Shown here: positions 42,701 through 51,936 of the stretch, piece by piece
How positions within the stretch are numbered: position 1 is the first letter of the stretch
Layout: each line of letters opens with the position of its first letter
From: Pontibacter sp. SGAir0037
GTDB lineage: Bacteria > Bacteroidota > Bacteroidia > Cytophagales > Hymenobacteraceae
Assembly: GCF_005491705.1 (NCBI RefSeq)
Contig: NZ_CP028092.1
Span: 2,728,001-2,792,000, forward strand
Length of the DNA stretch: 64,000 bases
Direction: 5' to 3'
Position numbers and translations under genes: made by a program
Notes under the pieces: generated by a model
Seen by the model: the letters and a program-made list of their open reading frames with translations, nothing else
The model's database searches: none
Told to the model about the DNA's origin: nothing

Positions 42701-43085
42701 CTACACGCAGACAGGCGAATATAAGGTAACGCTACAGGTAACAGATCGTTTTGGTTGCTCGGAAACCAGCAGCAAAACAATTACAATTCTTGCTCCAAGC
42801 CCCAATGCAACCGCCGAAGCGCTTGACGGGCAAATCAGGCTGTACCCTAACCCAAGTACAGGCATCATTAAAATAATATTGCCTGAATTAACGACTGCCG
42901 CTATAGCTGTACCAGAAATCATAGTAACAGATATGGTAGGCAGAAGCAGTAAAGCTGTGCTTCAGAAGGCTGGTGAACAAGAACTGTTTATGGATATGAC
43001 AGGTATGGCAGAGGGAGTTTATTTTGCCCGGATTACCTACAACAGAGTAAGCATAACCAAGAAGCTGGTATTGCTAAAGCAGTAA
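39759..43085 (+). CDS. Secreted subtilisin-like (S8) protease with PKD and T9SS sorting domain
   Basis: The 1108-residue protein has a signal peptide (about 1-28), a prodomain, an S8 catalytic domain with Asp in VVIGILDTNF (here DTN, not DSG/DTG), His in PDHGTNVAGVAA, Asn in AAAGNTDAN and Ser in GSSFAAPMVAGA (GSS where GTS is usual). A middle immunoglobulin-like part is followed by a PKD domain (about 950-1030, WFWQFGDGVASTEEQPTHTY) and a type A T9SS sorting domain (LYPNPSTGIIKI ... EGVYFARI). It is exported to the cell surface or medium. Confidence 0.9.
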   Translation: MDNLQPVLMRIFASGLLFLGSFIQLFGQSPAAEAGQATVPFTVVYKLKTTEATEARISPALRPSISTVHKQVGARNIKQKFPGATAPAARKSLKGDLSSIYELQYNSSQSFAEVRKALLSTGQVEYVEPLYIRKPLHQPNDPLSDSLRTTQYYLKLIQAYEGWAVEKGDTGVVIGILDTNFRLTHEDLKTKVKRNYADPIDGIDDDGDGLVDNYWGWDFADGDNDVTTNPMYPDHGTNVAGVAAAASNNALGIAGVGYNLKFMPLKVFSSSETGGFAGFDAIVYAADKGCKVINISWGGNTYSQYEQDIINYAVLVKDAAVVAAAGNTDANMILYPAAYENVLAVGGTNRSDVRYTEYSYNYLIDISAPSIAVRTTTASSNNAYKDGWGSSFAAPMVAGAVGLVRSKYPQLTALQAIERVRATADNIYHLAGNQPYLDMLGKGRLNVKRALKENNVKSVRSTSYAIQDDRIAQIGDTILLQVNFTNFLAPVENLLVNISSPSPFVTFLQNEAALGAMGTLITANNNLKPFRFILSPLTPANHEVNFRLSFTDGSYQDFQYIRFTVNPDYITLNTGKLQVTVNNKGNFGYNGLNTSQGIGVKYKGSNSLLYTGGLMVASEPTRVSDNIYNSTQRLDNDFRTVTQAKMDYSRKLADQEVRGVMKDKYPDPTVVGLEIKHKAFAWTSNENQDFIILEYFLKNATPDTLKNVYAGLYADWDIGNANANTADWTENLNLGYIYSKNQAQPFSGIKLLTHDSPSYYAIDNANNQGTAGINVIDGFSAQEKYNTLANGIARKQAGSAGNGNDVSHVVGSSFKNLAPGQTKIVAFAVLAADNLDKLKVHAQAAQNQYFKIKSGPAPLAVKDTLCLDSRVVLSPAGGSNFNFYADKAKETLLATGASYTIPQLQEQVLVYVSNIDSLFESSLTPSRYTVATGPVAEFSVTPDQLRQGREVVFNNQSQDGKTWFWQFGDGVASTEEQPTHTYTQTGEYKVTLQVTDRFGCSETSSKTITILAPSPNATAEALDGQIRLYPNPSTGIIKIILPELTTAAIAVPEIIVTDMVGRSSKAVLQKAGEQELFMDMTGMAEGVYFARITYNRVSITKKLVLLKQ

Positions 43086-43099
43086 GTTAAAAAAAAGCA

Positions 43100-43147
43100 C
43101 ATAAAAAGGAAAGGCCTCACCATCTGGTGAGGCCTTTCCTTTTTATG
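43100..43147. terminator. Bidirectional terminator (22-bp perfect stem)
   Basis: The arm at 43100-43121, which contains AAGGAAAGGCCTCACC, is exactly complementary to 43126-43147 with loop ATCT. It separates the protease and aconitase genes. Confidence 0.85.
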
Positions 43148-43163
43148 TTAAAGCAACAGCTGC

Positions 43164-45443
43164 TTATGCAGTTTGCTGCTCTTTCTGCTGTAAACGAATC
43201 AGGTTAAGAGCTGAACCAGCTTTAAACCACTCAATCTGTCCTTCGTTGTAAGTATGGTTCACCAGGAAAGAATCTATAGAACCATCGCTGTGGTTCAGAA
43301 CAACTTTCAATGGCTCACCTGGTGCAAAGCTCTCCAGACCAACTATATCAATAGAATCGTTTTCTTCTATCAAATCATAATCTGCCTTGTTAACAAACGT
43401 TAGTGCCAGCATTCCCTGCTTCTTCAGGTTAGTTTCGTGAATACGTGCAAAAGATTTCACAATAACCGCACGAACACCTAAATGGCGAGGCTCCATGGCA
43501 GCATGCTCACGGGAAGAACCTTCACCATAGTTTTCGTCGCCTACTACAACAGTTCCGATACCAGCCGCTTTGTATGTACGGGCAGTTGCTGGTACTGTAT
43601 CATAACCACGGGTCATATCGTTATACACGTTGTTCGCTTCGCCATTGAAAGCATTAATCGCACCGATCAACATGTTATTGGAGATGTTGTCCAGGTGGCC
43701 ACGGTATTTCAACCAAGGACCAGCCATAGAAATATGGTCTGTTGTACACTTTCCTTGCGCTTTGATCAGAAGCTTCAGTCCTTTCAGGTCTGTACCTTCC
43801 CAAGGCTTAAAGCCTTCCAGCAACTGCAGGCGGTCAGACTTAGGATCTACTATAACCTCTACAGCACTTCCGTCTTCTGCCGGAGCCGTATAGCCGGCAT
43901 CTTCTACGGCATAACCTTGTGGCGGCATTTCAAGACCTCTGGGCTCGTCTAACTTTACAGCCTCTCCGTTCTCGTTTGTAAGCGTATCGGTAAGAGGGTT
44001 AAAGGTAAGATCACCTGCAATGGCGAATGCGGTTACAATTTCAGGTGAAGCCACAAACGCATGCGTATTAGGATTACCATCGTTACGCTTGGCAAAGTTA
44101 CGGTTAAACGAAGTAATGATTGAATTTTTGCGTGTAGGATCGTCAGTATGGCGTGCCCACTGCCCGATACACGGACCACAGGCATTGGCTAGTACAACAC
44201 CACCCATTTGTGCGAACGTATCTAATAACCCGTCACGGGCTGTTGTATAACGCACCAGCTCAGAACCAGGCGTAATCGTAAATTCTGCTTTGGCAATCAA
44301 GTTCTTCTTAATAGCCTGTTCTGCAATTGAAGCTGAACGGGTGATATCTTCATAAGAAGAGTTTGTACAGGAACCTATCAGACCAACCTCTAGTTTAGCA
44401 GGCCAGTTGTGCTCTTTTACAACAGCAGCAAACTGAGATATTGGCCAGGCCGCATCAGGCGTGAAAGGACCATTTACGTGAGGCTCCAGAGTAGACAGAT
44501 CAATTTCAATTAACTGGTCATAATAAGAAGCAGGATCCGCCAGTACTTCATCATCCGCACGTAAGTGTTCCGCTACAGCGTCAGCCAGCTCTACCACTTC
44601 GTCACGGTTAGTGCCTCTCAGGTAAGTGCGCATACTGTCATCATAAGAGAAAACAGAAGTAGTGGCACCAATTTCAGCTCCCATGTTACAGATAGTTGCC
44701 TTACCAGTACAAGACATGGATTCAGCACCTTCACCAAAATATTCCACGATGGCACCTGTACCACCTTTAACAGTTAAAATACCTGCTACCTTTAAAATCA
44801 CATCTTTTGGTGCAGTCCAACCGCTCATTTTACCAGTTAGTTTTACACCGATTACTTTCGGGAATTTAAGCTCCCAGGCCATACCTGCCATTACATCTAC
44901 AGCGTCTGCACCACCAACACCAATGGCTACCATACCCAAACCACCGGCATTCGGCGTATGCGAATCAGTACCGATCATCATACCACCCGGAAAAGCATAG
45001 TTTTCCAACACTACCTGGTGAATAATACCAGCACCCGGCTTCCAGAAACCAATACCGTATTTGTTTGAAACAGAAGCAAGGAAGTCATAAACCTCTTTGT
45101 TCTCATCATAAGCCTCCTGTAAATCCTGGTCAGCCCCAACTCTTGCCTGGATCAAGTGATCGCAATGCACTGTTGACGGAACAGCTACAGTAGGTTTACC
45201 TGCTTGCATGAACTGAAGCAAGGCCATCTGTGCCGTAGCGTCCTGCATAGCTACCCTGTCCGGAGCGAAATCTACGTAAGATTTACCACGCTCGAAACCC
45301 TGCTCAGCATTCCCGTTGTAAAGGTGCGAGTAAAGAATCTTTTCTGTCAGGGTAAGCGGTCTGCCTACTGCATTACGGGCAGCAGAAACCCGCTCAGCCA
45401 TACCGGCATAAACTGCCTTGATCATTTCTAAATCAAATGCCAT
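43164..45443 (-). CDS. Aconitate hydratase (aconitase)
   Basis: Aconitase converts citrate to isocitrate in the TCA cycle. The 759-residue protein is of the mitochondrial type, with 4Fe-4S cysteines in [13 protein letters not shown] and [13 protein letters not shown] and the C-terminal swivelling domain [16 protein letters not shown]. Length and blocks are normal. On the minus strand a TATATTTG box (complement of 45489-45496) may be its -7 promoter. sdhCAB of the same cycle is encoded 9 kb away. Confidence 0.95.
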   Translation of the reverse strand: MAFDLEMIKAVYAGMAERVSAARNAVGRPLTLTEKILYSHLYNGNAEQGFERGKSYVDFAPDRVAMQDATAQMALLQFMQAGKPTVAVPSTVHCDHLIQARVGADQDLQEAYDENKEVYDFLASVSNKYGIGFWKPGAGIIHQVVLENYAFPGGMMIGTDSHTPNAGGLGMVAIGVGGADAVDVMAGMAWELKFPKVIGVKLTGKMSGWTAPKDVILKVAGILTVKGGTGAIVEYFGEGAESMSCTGKATICNMGAEIGATTSVFSYDDSMRTYLRGTNRDEVVELADAVAEHLRADDEVLADPASYYDQLIEIDLSTLEPHVNGPFTPDAAWPISQFAAVVKEHNWPAKLEVGLIGSCTNSSYEDITRSASIAEQAIKKNLIAKAEFTITPGSELVRYTTARDGLLDTFAQMGGVVLANACGPCIGQWARHTDDPTRKNSIITSFNRNFAKRNDGNPNTHAFVASPEIVTAFAIAGDLTFNPLTDTLTNENGEAVKLDEPRGLEMPPQGYAVEDAGYTAPAEDGSAVEVIVDPKSDRLQLLEGFKPWEGTDLKGLKLLIKAQGKCTTDHISMAGPWLKYRGHLDNISNNMLIGAINAFNGEANNVYNDMTRGYDTVPATARTYKAAGIGTVVVGDENYGEGSSREHAAMEPRHLGVRAVIVKSFARIHETNLKKQGMLALTFVNKADYDLIEENDSIDIVGLESFAPGEPLKVVLNHSDGSIDSFLVNHTYNEGQIEWFKAGSALNLIRLQQKEQQTA

Positions 45444-45612
45444 AGTTTTGCTATTCTTAGTTTTTTAATTGCTTCAATATGAAGTTCACAAATATACAAA
45501 GTATCCTATAAATTGAATAATAATCGTGCAAACGAATGCGCGTTATAATCTTTATTCCGATCTTACCTATAGGGTTTTCGGTAATTACAGAAGTATAGTA
45601 TATTTTTGCTGT

Positions 45613-46875
45613 ATGAAACACATACATGTAAATACAGGGGTAAGAGCTTTTTTGTTCTTAAGTTTTGCCATTGTGCTGCTTATAAGTGCCTGTACCTCCA
45701 CAACTTCATCCGAAAATGCTATAAAACATGGTTCCTGGCGCGTTGTGCTGCATGCCCAGGGGCAGGAAATTCCTTTTATCCTGGAAGCCGCTGATTCTGC
45801 AGGAAAACAGGTTTTATACCTTCTAAATGCAGAGGAGCGTATTCTGCTGAACGATGTTACACAGCAAAATGATTCTGTAAAAATCGGCCTGCACATATTC
45901 GATGCCGACCTGATTGCTAAAGCAGACGGCGATAAAATGGCCGGGCGTTTTGTGAAGAACGATACTCCTGAACCTTATTCTATTCCGTTTACCGCAGAAC
46001 ATGGCAAGAAAATGCGGTTTTCAGAAAGCCCGGCAGCAGCCAGCTACGACTACAGCGGCAAATGGGAAGTTATGTTTACCGATGCAGAGGGCGCCACGAC
46101 CGAGGCTGTAGGTATATTTGAACAAAAAAAGAACTACGTTACCGGCACCTTTTTAACCACTACCGGCGACTACCGTTACCTGGAAGGAGAAGTTTCGGGT
46201 AACAATTTAAAGGTGTCTACCTTCGACGGCAACCACGCCTGGTTATTCACCGCTTCAGCTGTTAGTGCAGACAGCATACAGGGCGAATTTATTTCCGGGT
46301 TAACAGGACACGAAACCTGGAAAGCAAGACGCAACGAAGATGCGGCCCTGGCCAACGCTGATAGCCTGACCTTTCTGAAAGAAGGGTATGAATCTCTTAC
46401 ATTTTCTTTTCCTGACCTGGAAGGGAAGCAGGTTTCGCTGCAGGACCCGAAGTACAAGGGAAAGGTAGTGCTGGTACAGTTACTTGGCTCCTGGTGCCCT
46501 AACTGCATGGACGAAACAGCTTTCTTGGCACCTTATTACAAACAAAACCACAACAAAGGCTTAGAAATTATAGGCCTGGGTTTCGAACGTAGTCCTGAAT
46601 TTGAAAAAGCTGCAGCCCGCCTGCAAAAGATGAAAAGCCGCTTCGACATTCAGTATGATTTGCTGGTAGCGGGTATAGCCGATAAAGAAGCCGCATCGCA
46701 GGCCTTACCCGCCCTGAACCGTGTTATGTCTTTCCCAACAACCATCTTTATTGACAGGCAAGGTAAAGTCAGAAAAATTCATACAGGTTTCTCCGGGCCG
46801 GGAACAGGAAAGTATTATGAAGAATGGGTAGCCGATTTTAATGCCACGATGCAACAGCTTCTGGCAGAAAGCTGA
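45613..46875 (+). CDS. TlpA-type thioredoxin-like lipoprotein
   Basis: The 420-residue protein starts with a lipoprotein signal (AFLFLSFAIVLLISACTS). Residues 30-250 are a beta-rich region, and the C-terminal third is a thioredoxin/AhpC-like domain with the redox pair in LLGSWCPNCMDETAFLAP and MSFPTTIFIDRQGKVRKIH with the cis-Pro. It probably reduces disulfides in the periplasm. The ORF can be extended upstream by 29 codons, but the ATG at 45613 gives a proper signal peptide, and TATTTTTG lies just before it. Confidence 0.83.
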   Translation: MKHIHVNTGVRAFLFLSFAIVLLISACTSTTSSENAIKHGSWRVVLHAQGQEIPFILEAADSAGKQVLYLLNAEERILLNDVTQQNDSVKIGLHIFDADLIAKADGDKMAGRFVKNDTPEPYSIPFTAEHGKKMRFSESPAAASYDYSGKWEVMFTDAEGATTEAVGIFEQKKNYVTGTFLTTTGDYRYLEGEVSGNNLKVSTFDGNHAWLFTASAVSADSIQGEFISGLTGHETWKARRNEDAALANADSLTFLKEGYESLTFSFPDLEGKQVSLQDPKYKGKVVLVQLLGSWCPNCMDETAFLAPYYKQNHNKGLEIIGLGFERSPEFEKAAARLQKMKSRFDIQYDLLVAGIADKEAASQALPALNRVMSFPTTIFIDRQGKVRKIHTGFSGPGTGKYYEEWVADFNATMQQLLAES

Positions 46876-46900
46876 TCTGTTACACTCCCCTGTTAATACC

Positions 46901-46941
46901 AACGGGCACTACCGAAAATTTGGATAGTGCCCGTTTTTTGT
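46901..46941 (+). terminator. Intrinsic terminator
   Basis: AACGGGCACTA (46901-46911) pairs with TAGTGCCCGTT (46925-46935), followed by a run of T. It ends the thioredoxin-like lipoprotein gene. Confidence 0.85.
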
Positions 46942-47596
46942 TTGTTTGTATAGCTTGGAGTATATGGGTATTCTCAGTATTTAAAAGCGCTTTGCTGCCA
47001 TCGCAGCCAGCTTTGTTTTTTGTTGTCAGGCCCAATAAAATCAGGATCTTTTAAACATGCTAATTGTAGCAATGTTAGCATAAGAGTTACCACCTGCAGC
47101 AAACCTTTTTCCAGTTGTTTTTTAAAAACGTCCATTTCTCTGTTAAGCAATTATGCTGGTTTATGCTCTTGTCGTGTACTGGTTCTTTTGAATGATACAA
47201 GAATACAGCACATCTTGCCATAAAAAAAGGAAAGAGTGGGTTCAAAAGTAACATGTAAAATCAGAAGCCGGCATTTATGCTATTTCCACAATAGCCACAG
47301 ATCATCCAATTAACTATTTCTATAACAACAAAAACAACTGTTACAACATCATGTTTATCCCTAAACCCGATGTCAAAAAGCATTGAAAGTAACATATCTA
47401 CCGCCTGCCACTACACTTATAAGGTTGAGGTAATGGGAGAAAATTGCAAATCGGCAAGCAGTTTTAATCTGACACCTAAGTGATATTTCTAAGAAGCAGC
47501 GTATGGCCACAGCAGCAGGCACCAAAATGACCTGCTTTAGGGGAAGCAGGTATTTGAATCAGGAAGTTAGCTGTAGGTGTAAAAGTTGAATTCGGC
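46942..47596. other. Gene-poor intergenic region
   Basis: About 650 bp between the lipoprotein and the polyprenyl synthase genes. It holds one possible short gene at 46974-47135 on the minus strand (separate entry) and a 37-codon frame at 47370-47483 with no support. No repeat or RNA gene is seen. Confidence 0.3.
46974..47135 (-). CDS. Possible small protein (53 aa)
   Basis: An ATG frame reads MDVFKKQLEKGLLQVVTLML with a Leu-rich hydrophobic stretch and then KDPDFIGPDNKKQ, closing at TGA 46974-46976. A purine-rich stretch AACAGAGAA precedes the start. It could be a small membrane-associated peptide or chance; no family is recognised. Confidence 0.25.
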   Translation of the reverse strand: MDVFKKQLEKGLLQVVTLMLTLLQLACLKDPDFIGPDNKKQSWLRWQQSAFKY

Positions 47597-48574
47597 TTAT
47601 TTTTCCCTTTCGATAGTATAGGCTATCAGTTGCTCGAGAGAGGTACGCGAGGGTGAAGCAGGAAAGGTACTCAAAATGGCGAGTGCTTCGGCATAGAATC
47701 TGTTCATCGCCTGAACGGTATATTCGATACCGCCGGATTTCTTAACATAGTCGATTACCTCCTGCACGCGCTTGTTATTGCCATTGTTGTTTTTCACGTT
47801 ATATATAACGCGCCTCTTAGTAAGCCAGTCAGCTTTGCTAAGAGCAAAAATCAAAGGCAGCGTCATCTTCTTTTCTTTGATATCTATTCCGACAGGCTTG
47901 CCTATTTCGGCTGTACCATAGTCGAACAAATCATCTTTTATCTGGAAGGCAAGGCCTACTTTTTCACCGAACAAGCGGGCTTTCTCGATATCGTCGGCTG
48001 AAGCACCGGCCGACGCAGCTCCCACGGCACAGCAGGATGCTATTAAAGATGCTGTTTTCTGTCTGATGATATCGAAGTATACTTCTTCTGTTATATCTAA
48101 ACGACGGGCTTTCTCCATCTGCAGCAGTTCCCCTTCGCTCATTTCCCGTACCGCATTCGACATGATTTTCAAGATCTCAAAATCATCGTTCTGCAGCGAC
48201 AGCAACAAGCCTTTGGACAGCAGGTAATCGCCAACCAAAACAGCTATTTTATTTTTCCAGAGGGCATTAACAGAGAAAAACCCACGACGGTAGTTTGCAT
48301 CATCAACCACATCATCATGCACAAGCGTTGCTGTATGCAGCAACTCTACCAGAGCAGCGCCCCGATAGGTGGCCTCCCCGATGTTATCTTTGAAAAGCTT
48401 GGCAATGAAGAACACGAACATCGGACGCATCTGCTTGCCTTTGCGCTTTACAATGTAACTCATTATCCTGTCAAGAAGCAGTACCTTAGACTTCATCGAA
48501 GTCCGGAATTTCTTCTCAAACAGTTCCATTTCCTGCGCAATAGGCGCTTGTATATCGTCTAGGCTGATGCTCAT
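47597..48574 (-). CDS. Long-chain polyprenyl diphosphate synthase
   Basis: The 325-residue protein is a trans-prenyltransferase with the two Asp-rich motifs LVHDDVVDDANYRRG (first DDxxD) and FQIKDDLFDYG (second). It makes the isoprenoid side chain of menaquinone or a related lipid. Chain length cannot be set reliably by sequence alone. It is a single-gene transcript on the minus strand. Confidence 0.92.
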   Translation of the reverse strand: MSISLDDIQAPIAQEMELFEKKFRTSMKSKVLLLDRIMSYIVKRKGKQMRPMFVFFIAKLFKDNIGEATYRGAALVELLHTATLVHDDVVDDANYRRGFFSVNALWKNKIAVLVGDYLLSKGLLLSLQNDDFEILKIMSNAVREMSEGELLQMEKARRLDITEEVYFDIIRQKTASLIASCCAVGAASAGASADDIEKARLFGEKVGLAFQIKDDLFDYGTAEIGKPVGIDIKEKKMTLPLIFALSKADWLTKRRVIYNVKNNNGNNKRVQEVIDYVKKSGGIEYTVQAMNRFYAEALAILSTFPASPSRTSLEQLIAYTIEREK

Positions 48575-48757
48575 GTGTTAAGTGCGCAATATTACAATGC
48601 TAAGAAATGGTTTCCAAACTGAGTGGCGCAAATTGCCGTTTAATTAGCAGGATTTCCACAAAACTAGTTAATAGCATCTCCTGGCACAGTATAATTAGTA
48701 ACTTGCCACCTACTTTGCTGCTATACTCATTTCACAAATCTTAAGAAGAGCAACGCT

Positions 48758-49615
48758 ATGCCCGAAATAACCAAAGTTAACTTTGTTGTATACCCGGCAC
48801 ACGGAAGAGGTTTTACTGCCGATGCGAGCTATATACCCGACCATACACCGAAACCTGTTGTGGTGTTTGTGCATGGGTTCAAAGGCTTTAAAGACTGGGG
48901 GCACTTTAACCTGCTATCGTCGTATTTTGCCGGGCAGGGCTTTGTATTTATTAAGTTGAACTTTTCGCACAATGGCACCAGTGTAGCAGATTGCTCCGAC
49001 ATGCACGATCTGGAAGCATTTGGACGGAACAACTTTTGCCTGGAACTGGATGACTTGGGCTCGCTTCTGGATAACCTGCACACAGGAGATACGCCCCTTC
49101 CGCTACAGGAAATAAACCTGGACCGCCTGTACCTGATTGGCCATAGCCGCGGCGGCGGTTCTGTTATTTTAAAAGCCGTTGAAGATAAAAGAGTTAAAGC
49201 CATTGCTACCTGGGCTTCTGTAAGCGATTTTGATCAGAGGTGGTCGCCTGAAGTAATGGAACAATGGGAAAAGGAAGGCGTGCAGTGGATACCTAATGCC
49301 CGGACCGGCCAGCAGATGCCGCTATACTACCAGATTGTAGAAAACTATAATGCCAACAAGCATCGCCTGCACATACCGGAATTGGTTAAAAACCTGCGGC
49401 AGCCTATGCTTATTTTACATGGCGATGTAGATGAAACAGTACCTTTGCTGATGGCACATGATCTGAAAAAAAGGAAGCCGGATGCTGAACTTCATATCTT
49501 GCCCGATACCAACCACTCGTTCGGTGGCATGCACCCTTATCACGAAAGCACTTTACCTGCCGCGGCACAGCAGGCAGCCAACCTGACTATATCATTCTTC
49601 AGAAAACATGCCTAA
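48758..49615 (+). CDS. Alpha/beta hydrolase
   Basis: The 285-residue protein has the alpha/beta hydrolase fold with the nucleophile elbow LIGHSRGGGSVI (Ser at about residue 129), an oxyanion region VVVFVHGFKGFKDWG, the acid near LILHGDVDETVP and the catalytic His in PDTNHSFGG. No signal peptide is present, so it is cytosolic. The substrate is unknown. It overlaps folK by 8 bp and may be its operon partner. Confidence 0.87.
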   Translation: MPEITKVNFVVYPAHGRGFTADASYIPDHTPKPVVVFVHGFKGFKDWGHFNLLSSYFAGQGFVFIKLNFSHNGTSVADCSDMHDLEAFGRNNFCLELDDLGSLLDNLHTGDTPLPLQEINLDRLYLIGHSRGGGSVILKAVEDKRVKAIATWASVSDFDQRWSPEVMEQWEKEGVQWIPNARTGQQMPLYYQIVENYNANKHRLHIPELVKNLRQPMLILHGDVDETVPLLMAHDLKKRKPDAELHILPDTNHSFGGMHPYHESTLPAAAQQAANLTISFFRKHA

Positions 49616-50087
49616 GCTATTCTTATTACTGGGCGGCAACCTCGGAAACCGCACCTTGTACTTAGAGCAGGCACGCGAAAGCCTGCGTTCTCAAGTAGGT
49701 GTTTTACAGTGCAGCTCCTCTGTTTATGAAACAGCAGCCTGGGGTAAAACAGATCAGCCAGCCTTTCTGAACCAGGTGCTGGAACTGCAAACAGCGCTAA
49801 CACCGGAGCAAGTGCTGAATAACATCAATACCATCGAACTGGAGCTTGGGCGTGTGAGGCAGGAACACTGGGGTTCGCGCGTTATAGACATAGACATCCT
49901 GTTTTATGATACCCTGGTGCAGCAAACCCAACGGTTAACAATTCCGCACCCGCAACTACACAACCGTAGGTTTACATTAAAGCCTTTAGCTGAGATTGCC
50001 CCGGAATACCTGCATCCGGTTTTAGGTAAAACTGTTCAGCAGCTATTAGAGGAATGCCCTGATGAGCTGGAGGTAAGGATTCTGTAA
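49608..50087 (+). CDS. folK: HPPK pyrophosphokinase FolK (folate synthesis)
   Basis: The 159-residue enzyme transfers pyrophosphate from ATP to 6-hydroxymethyl-dihydropterin. Motifs LLLGGNLGNRTLYLEQAR, the pterin site SSVYETAAWGKTDQPAFLNQ and the ATP/Mg site HWGSRVIDIDILFYD (about 84-98) are intact. It shares a transcript with the alpha/beta hydrolase upstream. Confidence 0.93.
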   Translation: MPKLFLLLGGNLGNRTLYLEQARESLRSQVGVLQCSSSVYETAAWGKTDQPAFLNQVLELQTALTPEQVLNNINTIELELGRVRQEHWGSRVIDIDILFYDTLVQQTQRLTIPHPQLHNRRFTLKPLAEIAPEYLHPVLGKTVQQLLEECPDELEVRIL

Positions 50088-50118
50088 GAATAGCCCGGAG
50101 GCAGGCACTTAAACAAAA

Positions 50119-50146
50119 CAGGTTCCTTCCTGCCGGAAAGAACCTG
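50119..50146 (-). terminator. Terminator of fabD
   Basis: On the minus strand CAGGTTC-tTTCC pairs with GGAA-gGAACCTG around a 4-nt loop, followed by TTTTGTTT. It lies after the fabD stop. Confidence 0.75.
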
Positions 50147-50172
50147 CTCCAAGCTTCGGCAAGAGTACCCCC

Positions 50173-51051
50173 TTATACAGCAGAACTAACTTCAGCAGTA
50201 CGTTCGATCTTCTTCACCAGGCCCTGCAATACTTTACCTGGACCACATTCTACAAAATGCGTAGCGCCGTCGGCTATCATCTGCTGCACCGACTGGGTCC
50301 AACGTACAGGCGCAGTAAGCTGCTGAATCAGGTTTAGTTTAATTTCTTCCGGATCGGTGTGCGGTCTGGCATCTACGTTCTGGTATACCGGGCAAATTCC
50401 CTGGCTGAAAGTAGTTTCCTGGATAGCTTTTGCCAGTTCTTCTTCGGCTGGCTTCATAAGCGGAGAGTGAAAGGCGCCCCCTACCGGTAAAGGCAAGGCA
50501 CGTTTTGCACCGGCTTCCTTCATTTTCTCGCAGGCTATTTCTATTCCTCTATTCGAACCAGAAATGACCAATTGGCCAGGGCAGTTATAGTTGGCGGCTA
50601 CTACTACCTCTCCTTCTACTTCGGCACATACCTGCTCTACCTTCTCATCGTCTAAACCAAGAATGGCAGCCATGGTAGAAGGGTTTGCTTCACAGGCAGC
50701 CTGCATGGCCAGTGCTCTTTTGGAAACCAGTCGTAAAGCATCCTCAAAACTCAGTACTTTACTGGCAACCAAGGCAGAGAACTCTCCCAAAGAATGGCCT
50801 GCCACCATATCAGGTTTAAAATCTGCAGCCACTGCTGCCTGTGCTACCGAATGCAGAAAAATAGCTGGCTGGGTAACTTTCGTTTGCTTCAGTTCTTCTT
50901 CAGTTCCATTAAACATAATGTCTGTGATCGAAAAACCCAGTATCTCATTTGCCTTATCAAACAGCTTTCGGGCTTCCTCATGCTGCTCATAAAGTTCTTT
51001 GCCCATACCTACAAACTGAGATCCCTGGCCAGGAAAAATATATGCCTTCAT
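50173..51051 (-). CDS. fabD: Malonyl-CoA:ACP transacylase FabD
   Basis: FabD loads malonyl groups on acyl carrier protein for fatty acid synthesis. The 292-residue protein has YIFPGQGSQFVGMGKEL at the start, the nucleophile elbow AGHSLGEFSAL, the catalytic His in PVGGAFHSPLM and FVECGPGKVLQGLVKKI at the end. It is not next to other fab genes here. Confidence 0.95.
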   Translation of the reverse strand: MKAYIFPGQGSQFVGMGKELYEQHEEARKLFDKANEILGFSITDIMFNGTEEELKQTKVTQPAIFLHSVAQAAVAADFKPDMVAGHSLGEFSALVASKVLSFEDALRLVSKRALAMQAACEANPSTMAAILGLDDEKVEQVCAEVEGEVVVAANYNCPGQLVISGSNRGIEIACEKMKEAGAKRALPLPVGGAFHSPLMKPAEEELAKAIQETTFSQGICPVYQNVDARPHTDPEEIKLNLIQQLTAPVRWTQSVQQMIADGATHFVECGPGKVLQGLVKKIERTAEVSSAV

Positions 51052-51480
51052 AAAAACGTATTATAAATGTATGATTTCGTTAATAAATTAGATACAAAGG
51101 GTATAATCAGTTAGGGGATTGATAACCCGCTTTAAAAGATAAACCTGGGCAAAATTACTTAAAAATATTTGCCAAACAGTATCTTTCAAGCGCACGAAGT
51201 TCTTTATGTCGCCTGTCAATGCATTGAAATTGCCATGCCCCTTTTAAAATTTACAGATTTTTACACCAGGCTTAGCAGTAAAATCTATACCAGCCAGCTT
51301 ATTTGCGCTATTCACGCTAGCATATCGAGCGCTGTAAAAACAACGCACAGAGATGCTCCTATAGCAGCCAAACTGGTGCTTTCACTAATACTCTAACAAA
51401 AATGTATTTATCAAAAAGAAGGTATAAAGGCAGTTAGGCCACTATTTCTCATGCAGCCATTCAGAGAAACACGAGCATAG
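51052..51480. other. Intergenic region upstream of fabD
   Basis: A 429-bp gap. A minus-strand TACCCTTTG near 51100 resembles a -7 box with one extra base for fabD. A plus-strand frame at 51169-51396 has no coding look. Nothing else stands out. Confidence 0.3.
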
Positions 51481-51936
51481 CTAGTAAAGCTGTACATTCA
51501 GAAACCGCATACGTTCTTTCGGAGAAGGCAACAGACAAGCTTCTCTCCGGCCTGCTATACGATAGCGGTTACGGGCAATAAACCTGTAAGCGGCATTCCG
51601 GATGAACAGGGGAATAATTCTGAAATAGTACCCCCAGGAAAGTGGAAAGTTGAGGTATTTGGCAATACGAAGGGCGGCTTCTGATTCCATGAATAAACGG
51701 CCGCTTTCATAGAACAGCATAGAGTCTGGCAAGGGCTGCGGTAACTGTTGCTGTGGTACCAGCGCCTCTGCCAGGCCTGATTGCAAAGTTGCAAACAGAA
51801 TATTCTGCTTGTTGTTATACTTTAGTATGAATTGCACACTGGCCTGGCAAAAGCCGCAGGTGCCATCGTAAAAAACGATTAGCTTATCCTGCAGTTGTGC
51901 CAGTTCATATGTACTTATCTTACTATCTCCACCCAT
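51481..51936 (-). CDS. DCC-family thiol-disulfide oxidoreductase-like protein (DUF393)
   Basis: The 151-residue protein has the DCC signature LIVFYDGTCGFCQASVQFIL (C-G-F-C redox pair) and the typical LPDSMLFYESGRLFMESEAAL block. Function of the family is not settled. Its start overlaps the end of the large surface protein gene by 22 bp, so they may share translation. Confidence 0.87.
   Translation of the reverse strand: MGGDSKISTYELAQLQDKLIVFYDGTCGFCQASVQFILKYNNKQNILFATLQSGLAEALVPQQQLPQPLPDSMLFYESGRLFMESEAALRIAKYLNFPLSWGYYFRIIPLFIRNAAYRFIARNRYRIAGRREACLLPSPKERMRFLNVQLY

Noticed and set aside
47370..47483. 37-codon frame on the plus strand starting MSKSIESNIS
   Set aside because: Too short, no promoter or conserved pattern, and no neighbour suggests a peptide gene.
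51169..51396. 75-codon frame upstream of fabD
   Set aside because: Composition does not look coding and no promoter or start context supports it.
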